Below, in pieces: positions 9,330 through 17,238 of a stretch of 64,000 nt of DNA (position 1 is its first letter; each line of letters starts with the position of its first letter). The stretch is taken from assembly GCA_903926465.1 (NCBI GenBank), contig CAIYJE010000079.1:1-64000 (forward strand). Reading direction: 5' to 3'. The notes beneath the pieces are model-generated. The model saw only the letters and a list, made by a program, of their open reading frames with translations, searched no databases and was not told where the DNA came from. The position numbers were made by a program, and so were the translations under genes. This DNA comes from an uncultured Planctomycetales bacterium. GTDB lineage: Bacteria > Planctomycetota > Planctomycetia > Isosphaerales > Isosphaeraceae.

Positions 9330-9397
9330 GACAGCATCCTCATCCCAAAAATCAGGTTAAGCGTACACGTGAACGGACAACGTTCGAAAGTGATCCG

Positions 9398-10513
9398 TCA
9401 GGACCTTTTGTAAAAGGGGAGAGCAACCACCCGGGCCTGCTCCGTACGGCCACGAATATCCACCTGAAGCGCAGTCCCCAGACCAGCGCAATCTGGTTTC
9501 ACAAACGCCATGGCCAGGCTAGATTCCAGGGTGGGCGAGAACGTCCCTGAGCAGATTTCACCAATTTTTTCGCCAGCGAGGTCAAGCACCAAGGCCCCTT
9601 GGCGGGCAATTCGCTTACCCTCAAGCGCCAGGCCCACTCGCAGGTGGGCCGGCCTGGACTGCGCAGAGAGCAGGGCATCTCGACCGGCAAAGGGCCCTTT
9701 GTCGAGCTTGACGGCCCAGCCAATTCCAGCTTCGAACGGTGTGATCTCGGGGCCGAGTTCATGCCCGTACAGTGGCATCGCCGCCTCAAACCGCAACGTA
9801 TCTCTGGCGCCCAGGCCGCAGGAAACAATGGCGGCCTCGGCTCCCGCTGTGAGCAGGTGGTTCCAGACGGTCACGGCCGAGGCGGCCGGCACGATCAGTT
9901 CAAAACCATCCTCACCCGTATAGCCGGTCCGGCTCACCAGGGTCTGGCTGCCTTGGGGAACCCCGGCCACATCCAAACTCACTCCGCAGCGGTAGTATCC
10001 CAGGCTTCGGAGCCAGGGGTCATTCATCACCTTGGCCACCACATCAACGGCCCTGGGTCCCTGAGCCGCAATCATGGCGGTTTCCAGGGTCTCATCGATC
10101 AAGCGAGCATCCCGGTGGCCATGCAGGGCCTGCAACCGCTCCACCACATTCAACCGGTTGGAGGCATTACAAACCACCCGATACGAGCCATCAGGGAGCC
10201 TGTAAACCAGGATGTCGTCAACCAACCCACCCTGGTCATTGGCAACCAGGCTGTACTGGATCTGGCCCGGCTTCAATCGTTCGACTTGGTTGGTGGTGGC
10301 GGCTTCCAGCCAGGCAAGAACATCCGGGCCGTCGAAATTGAGCCGACCCATGTGGCTGATATCGAACAGGCCTACTCCTGACCGCACCGCCTTGTGCTCT
10401 TCAATGATCGACGAGTACTGGACTGGCATGGACCAGCCACCGAACTCGACCATCCGCCCCCCATGGGCGACATGCCAGGCATGCAAGGGTGTTTCAAGCA
10501 GCGGTTGAGACAT
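9398..10513 (-). CDS. gcvT: Aminomethyltransferase (glycine cleavage T protein)
   Basis: A 371-residue enzyme that transfers the methylene group from aminomethylated GcvH to tetrahydrofolate, releasing ammonia. Visible family features are the N-terminal TPLHAWHVAHGGRMVEFGGW, the FDISHMGR motif, the folate-binding acidic strand and RTGYTGEDGFEL. The C-terminal barrel ends VALPFYKRS. The length matches the family. It is the first gene of the gcvT-gcvH pair and diverges from the CNNM-type gene at 10745. I looked for a glycine riboswitch in the leader between 10514 and 10744 and found none of its conserved elements. Confidence 0.97.
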   Translation of the reverse strand: MSQPLLETPLHAWHVAHGGRMVEFGGWSMPVQYSSIIEEHKAVRSGVGLFDISHMGRLNFDGPDVLAWLEAATTNQVERLKPGQIQYSLVANDQGGLVDDILVYRLPDGSYRVVCNASNRLNVVERLQALHGHRDARLIDETLETAMIAAQGPRAVDVVAKVMNDPWLRSLGYYRCGVSLDVAGVPQGSQTLVSRTGYTGEDGFELIVPAASAVTVWNHLLTAGAEAAIVSCGLGARDTLRFEAAMPLYGHELGPEITPFEAGIGWAVKLDKGPFAGRDALLSAQSRPAHLRVGLALEGKRIARQGALVLDLAGEKIGEICSGTFSPTLESSLAMAFVKPDCAGLGTALQVDIRGRTEQARVVALPFYKRS

Positions 10514-10744
10514 GAGTCATCCAGAATTGGAACAAAATGATCCGAAAGCTGTACCAAGTTTAGTGAAATGCCGTCACACTCGACAACCGATTCCCCGGGT
10601 ATCGTCAGGCTTCAGGATGCGTACAACGGCAGCTTCGATTAAAATCAGTGTTGTTGAGGTGGGGTACTTGGTCTCCGGTCTGTCTCCGAGAGTCCGCCCA
10701 CGCACCCAGGCCAATCCGTGCCGGCGAAAGTCGGCCCCCCCCTC

Positions 10745-12085
10745 ATGGATTTTCTTGATCTGCTGACTGTTGCGGGACTGCTTTTCTTCAACGGCTTCTT
10801 TGTTGCAGCCGAATTCGCGCTTGTCAAAGTTCGAACAAGCCAGATTGACCAGCTTGCGGAGGCAGGGAATTGGTCCGCCCGGCTGACCGGCAAGATCCTG
10901 AACCGGCTCGATGCCTATATTTCCGCCTCCCAGCTTGGCATTACCCTGGCCAGCCTGGGACTCGGTTGGGCCATTCATGATTCCGTGGAACCGCTGTTCC
11001 ATTCCTTATTGGAAAAAGTGGGACTCCCCGAACAAGGCCTGACGCTGGGCGGCACCACCATTCTGCTGGTCCCGCTGATCGCGTTTCTGTTCGTGACCTT
11101 CTTACACATCTCGCTGGGCGAACTGGTTCCCAAAAGCCTTGCCATCCGGTCGGCCTTGCCGCTGGCCCTCTGGTGCTCTCCGCCGTTGCTGGCGTTTTAC
11201 TACCTCTGCTATCCGATCATCTGGGTTCTGAACAAAACCAGCGATCTGGTGCTCTGGATGCTGGGGCTAGGCGGATCTTCGCACGCGGAGATGACCCACA
11301 CCGAAGAAGAACTGCGTCACATACTCTCGGAGAGTGCAGCGGGTGGGCACCTGTCCAGAACCGAACGGGTGATGATTGAGAATGTGCTGAACCTGGAAGA
11401 CAAGACCGCTCGCAGAGTGATGGTGCCACGCCCCGATGTGGTTTACCTCAGCCTGACCCGATCGGTCGATGAGAACCTGCGGATCGCTCGCCAGGCGGGC
11501 CACACGCGATTTCCACTCTGTGAGGATGACCTCACAACCGTGATCGGCATGATTCACGTCAAGGACCTGTTCCGGATTGGGGCCGCCGAGTCCCGCCCAG
11601 ACCTCCGCAAAATCTCTCGAACGGTCTCGTTCTTGCCCGAGAGTATTCACCTCGACCAGATCCTGCTGGCGTTCCAGAAAAGCCGCGTGCATCTGGCAAT
11701 GCTGGTCGACGAGTACGGCAGCGTGACCGGCATGATCACGCTCGAAAATGTGCTTGAGGAACTCGTTGGTCCGATTCAGGACGAATTTGATCGCGAGCCG
11801 TCCCCCATCACGGCCATGGGCAGTGGGGTGTATGAGGTCGATGCCTCGGTCCCGCTTGACCGCCTTGCGGAAGAATGCGGCCTGGAGTTGCCTGAAACCG
11901 AAGCTGAAACCACCGGCGGCCTGATTCTAGACCTGCTCGGAAGGATCGCTCGCAAGGGGGATATCGTCAGCATTCAGGGCCATCGGATGACGGTTACCGA
12001 GGCCGATCCAACCCGCATCAGACGCGTCCGTATTGAACCAGCCATCAGCGGGAACTCAATGGCCGATGGGTCGGGCAAAGCCTGA
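10745..12085 (+). CDS. CNNM/CorC (hemolysin-family) transmembrane protein with CBS pair
   Basis: A 446-residue membrane protein. The N-terminal CNNM domain has about four hydrophobic segments (to about residue 190) and the conserved AEFALVKVRTSQIDQL and LGELVPKSLA motifs. A CBS pair follows (about 205-330, RRVMVPRPDVVYL onward and LVDEYGSVTGMITLENVLEELVGPI). A C-terminal CorC/HlyC transporter-associated domain completes it. The family is implicated in magnesium/cobalt efflux or regulation. A GTG 27 bases upstream is possible, but the ATG at 10745 gives the usual N-terminus starting directly with the first membrane helix. It converges with the next gene, leaving only 19 bases between stops. 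Confidence 0.9.
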   Translation: MDFLDLLTVAGLLFFNGFFVAAEFALVKVRTSQIDQLAEAGNWSARLTGKILNRLDAYISASQLGITLASLGLGWAIHDSVEPLFHSLLEKVGLPEQGLTLGGTTILLVPLIAFLFVTFLHISLGELVPKSLAIRSALPLALWCSPPLLAFYYLCYPIIWVLNKTSDLVLWMLGLGGSSHAEMTHTEEELRHILSESAAGGHLSRTERVMIENVLNLEDKTARRVMVPRPDVVYLSLTRSVDENLRIARQAGHTRFPLCEDDLTTVIGMIHVKDLFRIGAAESRPDLRKISRTVSFLPESIHLDQILLAFQKSRVHLAMLVDEYGSVTGMITLENVLEELVGPIQDEFDREPSPITAMGSGVYEVDASVPLDRLAEECGLELPETEAETTGGLILDLLGRIARKGDIVSIQGHRMTVTEADPTRIRRVRIEPAISGNSMADGSGKA

Positions 12086-12104
12086 CACATCCAGCCAACG
12101 CGTT

Positions 12105-13355
12105 TCAAGAGCCAGGCCGGTCCGTCAATCCAATTCTGGCCAGCAGGTTCTTGATGTGCAACTCAATGAGGCTGGCCGTCTTGCGGTAAACCTCTCGGGA
12201 ACTTCCGTAGGGATCGACAACATCTCGGCCGGCAGGATCCAGAAGCAACAGACGATCGCTGACTTCGGGATGAACATCCAGAATCGCCTCCTGATGCTCA
12301 CGCGTCATGGCCACGATCCAGTCACTACTCAACACCAGTGGCGGGGTGAGCGGCTGACTTCCGTGCGCTTCCAGCGAGGCACCCATTTCCCGAACGGTAG
12401 CGATAGCCTCGGTGGCTGCTCTGGCCCCCGGCATAGCAGAGAGACCAGCCGAAAGCACCACATAACCTTTGGACTCCAGCTCACTCACGGAACAGTTGGC
12501 CTGCTCGGCGAGGATCCGCTTACAAATGGCCTCGGCCATCGGGCTCCGGCAGGTATTGCCAGTGCAGACAAACAGCAACACCGAACCCGAGGCACGAATC
12601 ACATCCTGCTCGTCCACAACGCCAGGCTCCAGGAGTTTCCAGGAATCGCCCTGAACCTGAACCACGGTTGGCTCCTCGGCAGAACCGGTTCCGTCGGCAA
12701 TCACCATATCGACCCCTTCACGTCCCCTGAGCAAATCCGGGACGGCGCAAGGGCGAGCTTCTCCCTGTTCCAAAGCACTGGCCACCACAATTGGTCCGGA
12801 AAGCAACTGCAGCATCTCTCGAACCAGCTCATACGAGGGCGAGCAAAGCGCCAGCCGTGAGTCTGCAAACACGTGCTTCCGAACCTGAGCCGGCAATTGG
12901 GCCACCAGGCTCGATGACTGGGCGGCAAGCACGTCACCTTCGGATAGGTCGAACACAAAGGTGACTGGCCCCGGCCACATACGTCCGAGTAGCCGCCGTG
13001 ACTGATCGCTAAGCGATGGAAGCCAATCACAGGCTTCAGAGACAGACTTCACAGCAAGGCTGAGCCTGCCGGCACGGGTCCCCACACTGGCCCGCTCTAG
13101 CCGTTCCACAGCATCGGCTTGGGTGGCCGATGCCACCAGTACGTAGCAGGTTTCGCTGGGAAGTGCGACCACCCCACCCTGGGCCACGCAGGCCACCGCC
13201 CGGTGGACGGCATCCCGGGGGTCGTCACACTGCGCGAGTTCAATCCACTCCTGAACGCGAGCGGTTGAATCCCTGGCCTGTGCTGGAGATCCCAACAATT
13301 CGCTGGGTTGGTGGATATTCTCAGGCTTTGCCGCATCTCGACCAGGGTCGCCCAT
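12105..13355 (-). CDS. Fusion: degenerate YrdC/Sua5-like domain + low-molecular-weight protein phosphatase
   Basis: A 416-residue fusion. Residues about 40-240 follow the YrdC/Sua5 fold (GGVVALPSETCYVLVA, WPGPVTFVF). The usual KGRP lysine/arginine segment is replaced by SVGTRAGRLSL, and the SANxSG motif by VASALEQGEA, so threonylcarbamoyl-AMP synthesis is doubtful. Residues 259-416 form a complete LMW phosphatase: P-loop CTGNTCRS (C264, R270) and general acid D381 in DVVDPYG. The fifth P-loop residue is threonine, as in Bacillus YwlE, where it selects phosphoarginine over phosphotyrosine. YrdC and LMW-phosphatase genes are neighbours in Bacillus (ywlC, ywlE), so the fusion mirrors a known gene pair. 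ATG at 13355 was chosen over GTG at 13385 because of the upstream GAGAGAG. Confidence 0.85.
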   Translation of the reverse strand: MGDPGRDAAKPENIHQPSELLGSPAQARDSTARVQEWIELAQCDDPRDAVHRAVACVAQGGVVALPSETCYVLVASATQADAVERLERASVGTRAGRLSLAVKSVSEACDWLPSLSDQSRRLLGRMWPGPVTFVFDLSEGDVLAAQSSSLVAQLPAQVRKHVFADSRLALCSPSYELVREMLQLLSGPIVVASALEQGEARPCAVPDLLRGREGVDMVIADGTGSAEEPTVVQVQGDSWKLLEPGVVDEQDVIRASGSVLLFVCTGNTCRSPMAEAICKRILAEQANCSVSELESKGYVVLSAGLSAMPGARAATEAIATVREMGASLEAHGSQPLTPPLVLSSDWIVAMTREHQEAILDVHPEVSDRLLLLDPAGRDVVDPYGSSREVYRKTASLIELHIKNLLARIGLTDRPGS

Positions 13356-13474
13356 CAATGCTCTCTCGTCCTGGTTGGTAAGCACTGGAGCTGCTCAACA
13401 GAAGCCCGAGCTCAACTCACAAGCAAATGAGATCTATCCAGCCTGATCAAGGGACGCCTGAAAAGCCCCCTTGG

Positions 13475-13789
13475 TCAAAGCAGCATGGTCAAACCATCAA
13501 CCTTCCGCAGACTTTCGTAGATCGCGTGAACCTGAGCCGCGGAATGGAGATGAAGCTCCAGCGTAATGGCGATATGCCGACCACCGGGAGTCTCTCGAAC
13601 GCGATGAACCACGTCCTCAATCGTCTCCATATGCTCACCAGCCACGCTCACCACCCGCGTGACAAAATCATCGGAAGCGGTACCAATGACCTTGATCTGG
13701 TACTGACCGGGAAACGTATGCACGCTCTCAAGCAGGGCGTGCGTATCGGTTTGGGGGGTGACTTTCGGCGTGTCTTCGGGACCGTCCAA
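13475..13789 (-). CDS. DUF493 (YbeD/UPF0250) family protein
   Basis: A 104-residue cytoplasmic protein. The pattern is a beta strand TFPGQYQIKVIGTASDDFV, a helix with VVSVAGEH, then GGRHIAITLELHLHSAAQVHAIYESLR and a final strand VDGLTMLL. This is the ACT-like fold of DUF493. In Escherichia coli the homologue YbeD lies beside lipoic-acid genes, but its biochemical role is unsettled. Here it follows the lipoprotein gene at 13972 on the same strand, about 180 bases away. Confidence 0.75.
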   Translation of the reverse strand: MDGPEDTPKVTPQTDTHALLESVHTFPGQYQIKVIGTASDDFVTRVVSVAGEHMETIEDVVHRVRETPGGRHIAITLELHLHSAAQVHAIYESLRKVDGLTMLL

Positions 13790-13826
13790 GAGAGTGCTCC
13801 GCCACGTGAAAAGATTGCCAGGTTCG

Positions 13827-13847
13827 CCTCCTGAAAAGGCCAGGAGG
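13827..13847. terminator. Inverted repeat downstream of the lipoprotein gene
   Basis: CCTCCTG, loop AAAAGGC, CAGGAGG, a perfect 7-base-pair stem. It lies 125 bases beyond the stop of the lipoprotein gene and 38 bases upstream of the DUF493 start. No T-run follows on the minus strand, so its role as a terminator is only a suggestion. Confidence 0.3.
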
Positions 13848-13971
13848 TTTCACATTCATCTTAACAGCAGCAAGCCTTGCGACCAGTCCATGCGCAACGA
13901 ATTTGAAAGATTGGCAAGCCACCGCCTGAAGCAGTGGCCAGCAATCCAACAAACGCTGTCTGAAGGGTGAA

Positions 13972-14301
13972 TTAATAGAGCCGTTTCGGCTGCCCGACCA
14001 CGATCTGCTTCACCTCACCCACAACCCCGGCGGGTACACCCACAAACACGGCGGCGCTGGTCTTGGTGATTGGACCATGACCCATGTTGTGGTAAACCTG
14101 ACCCGGCTTGTAAAACAGCGGGTGTCGGCTGGCAAAACCGGTTTTCACAACCGGACCGCTCTGAACCACGGTGCCACCGCCCATGTCCAGGCCAGGCTCC
14201 GAGGCCACATACGAGTGCTTGCCCTTGTTGCGGGCGCAACCAGCAAGACACACCATGAGGAGTGGCAAACCGAGCACTGCAAGTCGAACATGACGTATCA
14301 T
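13972..14301 (-). CDS. Small lipoprotein
   Basis: A 109-residue exported lipoprotein of unknown function. A short positive N-terminus (MIRHVRLAV) leads into a hydrophobic core and the lipobox LAGC. The mature part is glycine- and valine-rich (GGGTVVQSGPVVKTG, VGVPAGVVGEVKQIVVGQP). The ATG at 14301 was chosen because AAGGA sits eight bases upstream. Longer frames to 14328 lack this. No domain is recognised. Confidence 0.75.
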   Translation of the reverse strand: MIRHVRLAVLGLPLLMVCLAGCARNKGKHSYVASEPGLDMGGGTVVQSGPVVKTGFASRHPLFYKPGQVYHNMGHGPITKTSAAVFVGVPAGVVGEVKQIVVGQPKRLY

Positions 14302-14497
14302 TGTTTGCATCCTTACTGCTCTAGACAATCCATCTCCGTAGCTGGGAGGACGTCAATCACGCAACCCTAGCCCACGGGTGGCTGCCACGCCGCCCAAACG
14401 TACAAATTTACTGGTAAAGGTTTCACGATATGACGACCAGGAAAGCTGCGAAGATCATGCAGCAAAATGGTCGCCCCTCACAAAGTGATGAACCGTC

Positions 14498-15163
14498 ATG
14501 ATCGAACCCCGGACCACCCGCCTGCTCCTTCTACGACATGGTGAAACCAGCCAGCCGGATCTGTTTCACGGTTCAGAGTCAGACGTGGTACTTGGAGAAC
14601 GCGGCCGGTTGCAGGCCCAGGGAGCCGGCCGCTGGCTCGGCACTTGCAACGCCAGTGCGCTGTATTGCTCAGGGCTGAAACGGGCCAGGGAGACAGCCAA
14701 CATCGTGGCCCTGGATACGAACCTGGTGCCCGTGGTCCAACCCACGCTGCATGAGCGCCGCATGGGGATCCTGAGTGGCGTGAACCGGGCAGAGCACTGG
14801 CATATCTATGAGGCCACCAGAGCCCGCTGGATGGCCGGCGAACTTGACGCCACCCATGAAGGCGCAGAGTCCTACCAGGAAATTGCCGATCGGATTCGAC
14901 CAACTTTTACGGCCATGGCCGAAGCCCATCGCGGTTCAACGATCATTGTGGTAGCGCATGGCGTGGTTATTCGTGTCTTCCTGACCGCAATGGTTGCAGG
15001 ATTCACGCCGGCCGACTGGGACCACATCGGAATCGACTGCGCCGCGGTTAATGACCTGACCTGGGACGGATCGACCTGGCGGGCCTTGGCTCTGAATCAG
15101 GACGTCTCGGGCCGCGCCCTGCACCAAGCGAGTGCCTCCAAAAAACTCCCAGGTGGCTGGTGA
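14498..15163 (+). CDS. Histidine phosphatase (phosphoglycerate-mutase-like)
   Basis: A 221-residue enzyme of histidine phosphatase branch 1. LLLRHGET carries the phospho-accepting H14. The arginine of SGLKRARETA, the acid E in LHERRMG and the second histidine in VVAHGVVIRVF complete the active site. Family members dephosphorylate sugar phosphates, alpha-ribazole phosphate or phosphoglycerate, and the substrate is not evident here. The gene faces the HisA-like C1 gene tail to tail, with the 38-base direct repeats between them. Confidence 0.85.
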   Translation: MIEPRTTRLLLLRHGETSQPDLFHGSESDVVLGERGRLQAQGAGRWLGTCNASALYCSGLKRARETANIVALDTNLVPVVQPTLHERRMGILSGVNRAEHWHIYEATRARWMAGELDATHEGAESYQEIADRIRPTFTAMAEAHRGSTIIVVAHGVVIRVFLTAMVAGFTPADWDHIGIDCAAVNDLTWDGSTWRALALNQDVSGRALHQASASKKLPGGW

Positions 15164-15265
15164 GTCCTGGAATCTGAACCAGACCCGGCAAACACGGGAA
15201 TCTGACTTATCGCGATTCACGGTTGGGTTGCACGTGGAGGGCAGCCGCCCCCGGCTGGCTCTTAG

Positions 15266-15303
15266 GGTTGTGAGTGTGCAACCGATTCGTGATCCCCTAA
15301 AAC
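15266..15303. repeat. 38-bp direct repeat, copy 1
   Basis: Starts GGTTGTGAGTGTGCAACCGA and ends CCCCTAAAAC. It is identical over 38 bases to the copy at 15336. Each copy contains a small dyad, GGTTG ... CAACC. The distance between copies is 32 bases (period 70). Confidence 0.85.
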
Positions 15304-15335
15304 AGCAGGAACGTGAAAAGCATCGGTCGGTTCCA

Positions 15336-15373
15336 GGTTGTGAGTGTGCAACCGATTCGTGATCCCCTAAAAC
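15336..15373. repeat. 38-bp direct repeat, copy 2
   Basis: Exact second copy of the repeat at 15266. It ends four bases before the stop codon of the HisA-like gene, so it lies in the 3' untranslated region of that transcript. Confidence 0.85.
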
Positions 15374-15377
15374 CACT

Positions 15378-16136
15378 TTAGCGTCCGCTCCAGCAGTTGA
15401 GCGACCCCTGGCTTAGCTTTCTCTGATGGAGCGCCGTGGCCACCAGAACACCGGCAATTCCTGCCTCGGCCAGGGCGGGAAGTTCTTCCTCGCCCGCCAG
15501 CCCGCCACCAATCCAAAGCTCCAGTTCAGGGAACTGGTCCCGGCATTGTCGAGCCAGGGGAACCGCCCAGCCCGCCAGTCCACCACCGGTCCCCACACTT
15601 TCCAGTTCCACCACAACCGCCATTGGAATTCCCACCCCAGCCGCCAACCGCAAGAGCTCCAGCGGCGAATGACCAACCTGCCCCCAGGCAGATTCTGATC
15701 CAGCAGCCAGGATTGGGCGTGAACCCCTCAAATCGAGCCCGATCGCCAGGCGACTTGGCCCTGCGCTTGCAACCGCCTGACCGAGAACCTCTGGACCCTT
15801 CAGTGACTCCGTTCCCAAAATCACGCGTGTTACCCCGAGCGCAAGCCAACTTGGAATTTCCTCAGCCTGACGAATTCCTGGATCGAGGTGAACGCGGCCG
15901 CCATCAGCAACAAGCTGAGAAATCGAGCCCGCGTGAGTGCCTCGGCCTGCAATCGAATCGAGATCGGCCACGTATAGGTTGGCGTTTCCCACCAGGTCAC
16001 GAAGCACGCAGGCCAGCTCTTTCGGATCGGAACCAGGGTGCAACAGACTGACGATCGGCCGATAATGCGTGCGCTGGCCGGCACACGCGTGGACCACATG
16101 CCCGGCCAGAAGGTCGATCACCGGAATCAAACGCAT
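15378..16136 (-). CDS. HisA-related TIM-barrel protein of the methanofuran/H4MPT C1 gene set
   Basis: A 252-residue protein starting MRLIPVIDLLAGHVVHACAG, clearly related to phosphoribosylformimino-AICAR isomerase HisA. It matches the separate HisA-like group (COG1411) found in methanogens and in methylotroph C1-transfer clusters. Further pieces are LYVADLDSIAGRG, LDPGIR, RVILGTESL and WIGGGLAGEEE. HisI elsewhere in the window shows that histidine synthesis is also present, so this need not be the true HisA. Its start codon overlaps that of the divergent ATP-grasp gene. An open frame extends 430 bases further upstream on this strand, but that part is the shadow of the ATP-grasp gene. The exact reaction is not established to my knowledge. 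Confidence 0.8.
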   Translation of the reverse strand: MRLIPVIDLLAGHVVHACAGQRTHYRPIVSLLHPGSDPKELACVLRDLVGNANLYVADLDSIAGRGTHAGSISQLVADGGRVHLDPGIRQAEEIPSWLALGVTRVILGTESLKGPEVLGQAVASAGPSRLAIGLDLRGSRPILAAGSESAWGQVGHSPLELLRLAAGVGIPMAVVVELESVGTGGGLAGWAVPLARQCRDQFPELELWIGGGLAGEEELPALAEAGIAGVLVATALHQRKLSQGSLNCWSGR

Positions 16137-17238
16137 GGCTTTGGGATCAAGCTCGGAAAAAGGGATCAGAACGGTTCTGGTGCACGAGTTCGTGACTGGC
16201 GGTGGCCTGGCTGGCCAACGGGTTCCGCCCTCGCTGGCCATCGAAGGATCAGCGATGCGGCGGGCAATTGCAACCGATCTCGCGGCAATTCCCGGAATCC
16301 AGGTGGTCATGACACTCGACAAACACCTGAAGGCAGAGCCTGGCCCTTGGCAGCTCGTGCCAGTGGGGCAGGGGGACGAACAATCCAAGCTCCTGTCTCT
16401 GGCCCGCACTTGCGATGCCGTGCTGGTGATCGCCCCGGAAACCCAGGGCATTCTTGCCAGCCGAGAAGAACTGGTCAGAACCGGCGGCGGACACTCGCTG
16501 GGCTCAACCCCAGTGGCCATTGCCCTGGCCACCGATAAACTGGAAACCTGCCGCTGGCTGGCCAAACACGGCTTGCCGGTGGTGCCCGGCCTGCGGCTTG
16601 ACCCCGGTTTGCCCTGGCCGACTCACCGACCAGAGCGGGCCGTCTTGAAACCGGTGGATGGGGCCGGCTCACTGGATACTACCTACCTGGGGCCAGACGA
16701 CCCCTGGCCCACAGCCAATCCCCCAGCCATGCCAACAATCCTGCAACCGTTCCTGGAAGGAACTCCGGCAAGCCTTTCGTTCCTGATCCACCCCGCCCAA
16801 GGCAACGATCCCGGCTGGATCAAGTTGATGGGAACAGCCACCCAGCAGATGGTTCGCCACGGGAATACCTTCAGCTACCAGGGGGGCAGAATTCCAGCCG
16901 TCATTCCAACCCCGGTTATCATGCAGCTCGTGGAAACGCTTCCCTTGTGGGAAGGGCTTGCCGGCTGGGTGGGTATTGATCTGATCATCAGCCCAGATCA
17001 AACTCAGGCCACAATCCTGGAAGTGAACCCCCGACTAACCACCTCGTACGTGGGACTCAGACGCTGGGTGAAGGGAGGTGGCACCGCCCTTGCAAATGGG
17101 CTCTTGCAAAGCCTATGGCCCGGGACCCCGGAACCCACAAACGGGCATTTCTGGACTCACGCCCAGGCCGGAGTCACCGGCATCGAGTTTCAAGCCACGG
17201 GCCACGTGACCGTTCTGAGAGAAGGCAACCCCAGATGA
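16135..17238 (+). CDS. ATP-grasp ligase of the methanofuran C1 gene set (MfnD-like)
   Basis: A 367-residue ATP-grasp enzyme. The N-terminus VLVHEFVTGGGLAG is typical of the COG1821 group, which includes tyramine-L-glutamate ligase (MfnD) of methanogens and ligases in methylotroph C1 clusters. The ATP-grasp fold shows AVLKPVDGAGS (nucleotide-binding lysine), the PTILQPFLEGTPASLSFL strand and the magnesium motif ATILEVNPRLTTSYVG. It would join glutamate to an amine or extend a glutamyl chain on the furan cofactor. The start is uncertain: ATG at 16135 overlaps the divergent start codon, and the conserved part begins ten codons later. The stop overlaps the next gene by four bases (ATGA). Confidence 0.83.
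   Translation: MALGSSSEKGIRTVLVHEFVTGGGLAGQRVPPSLAIEGSAMRRAIATDLAAIPGIQVVMTLDKHLKAEPGPWQLVPVGQGDEQSKLLSLARTCDAVLVIAPETQGILASREELVRTGGGHSLGSTPVAIALATDKLETCRWLAKHGLPVVPGLRLDPGLPWPTHRPERAVLKPVDGAGSLDTTYLGPDDPWPTANPPAMPTILQPFLEGTPASLSFLIHPAQGNDPGWIKLMGTATQQMVRHGNTFSYQGGRIPAVIPTPVIMQLVETLPLWEGLAGWVGIDLIISPDQTQATILEVNPRLTTSYVGLRRWVKGGGTALANGLLQSLWPGTPEPTNGHFWTHAQAGVTGIEFQATGHVTVLREGNPR

Noticed and set aside
10514-10744. Glycine riboswitch in front of gcvT
   Set aside because: The conserved helices and GG-A-GAG type core of glycine aptamers could not be found in either orientation.
12033-12860. Plus-strand open frame of about 275 codons
   Set aside because: Lies antisense to the YrdC/phosphatase fusion, is rich in N, G, H and Q, and has no domain-like pattern.
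15266-15373. CRISPR array
   Set aside because: Only two repeats with one spacer and no cas genes in 64 kb; kept as a repeat pair rather than called CRISPR.
16137-16565. N-terminal extension of the HisA-like protein
   Set aside because: The extra 143 codons are low-complexity S/P/R-rich shadow of the ATP-grasp gene; the HisA-like fold starts at MRLIPVIDLL.
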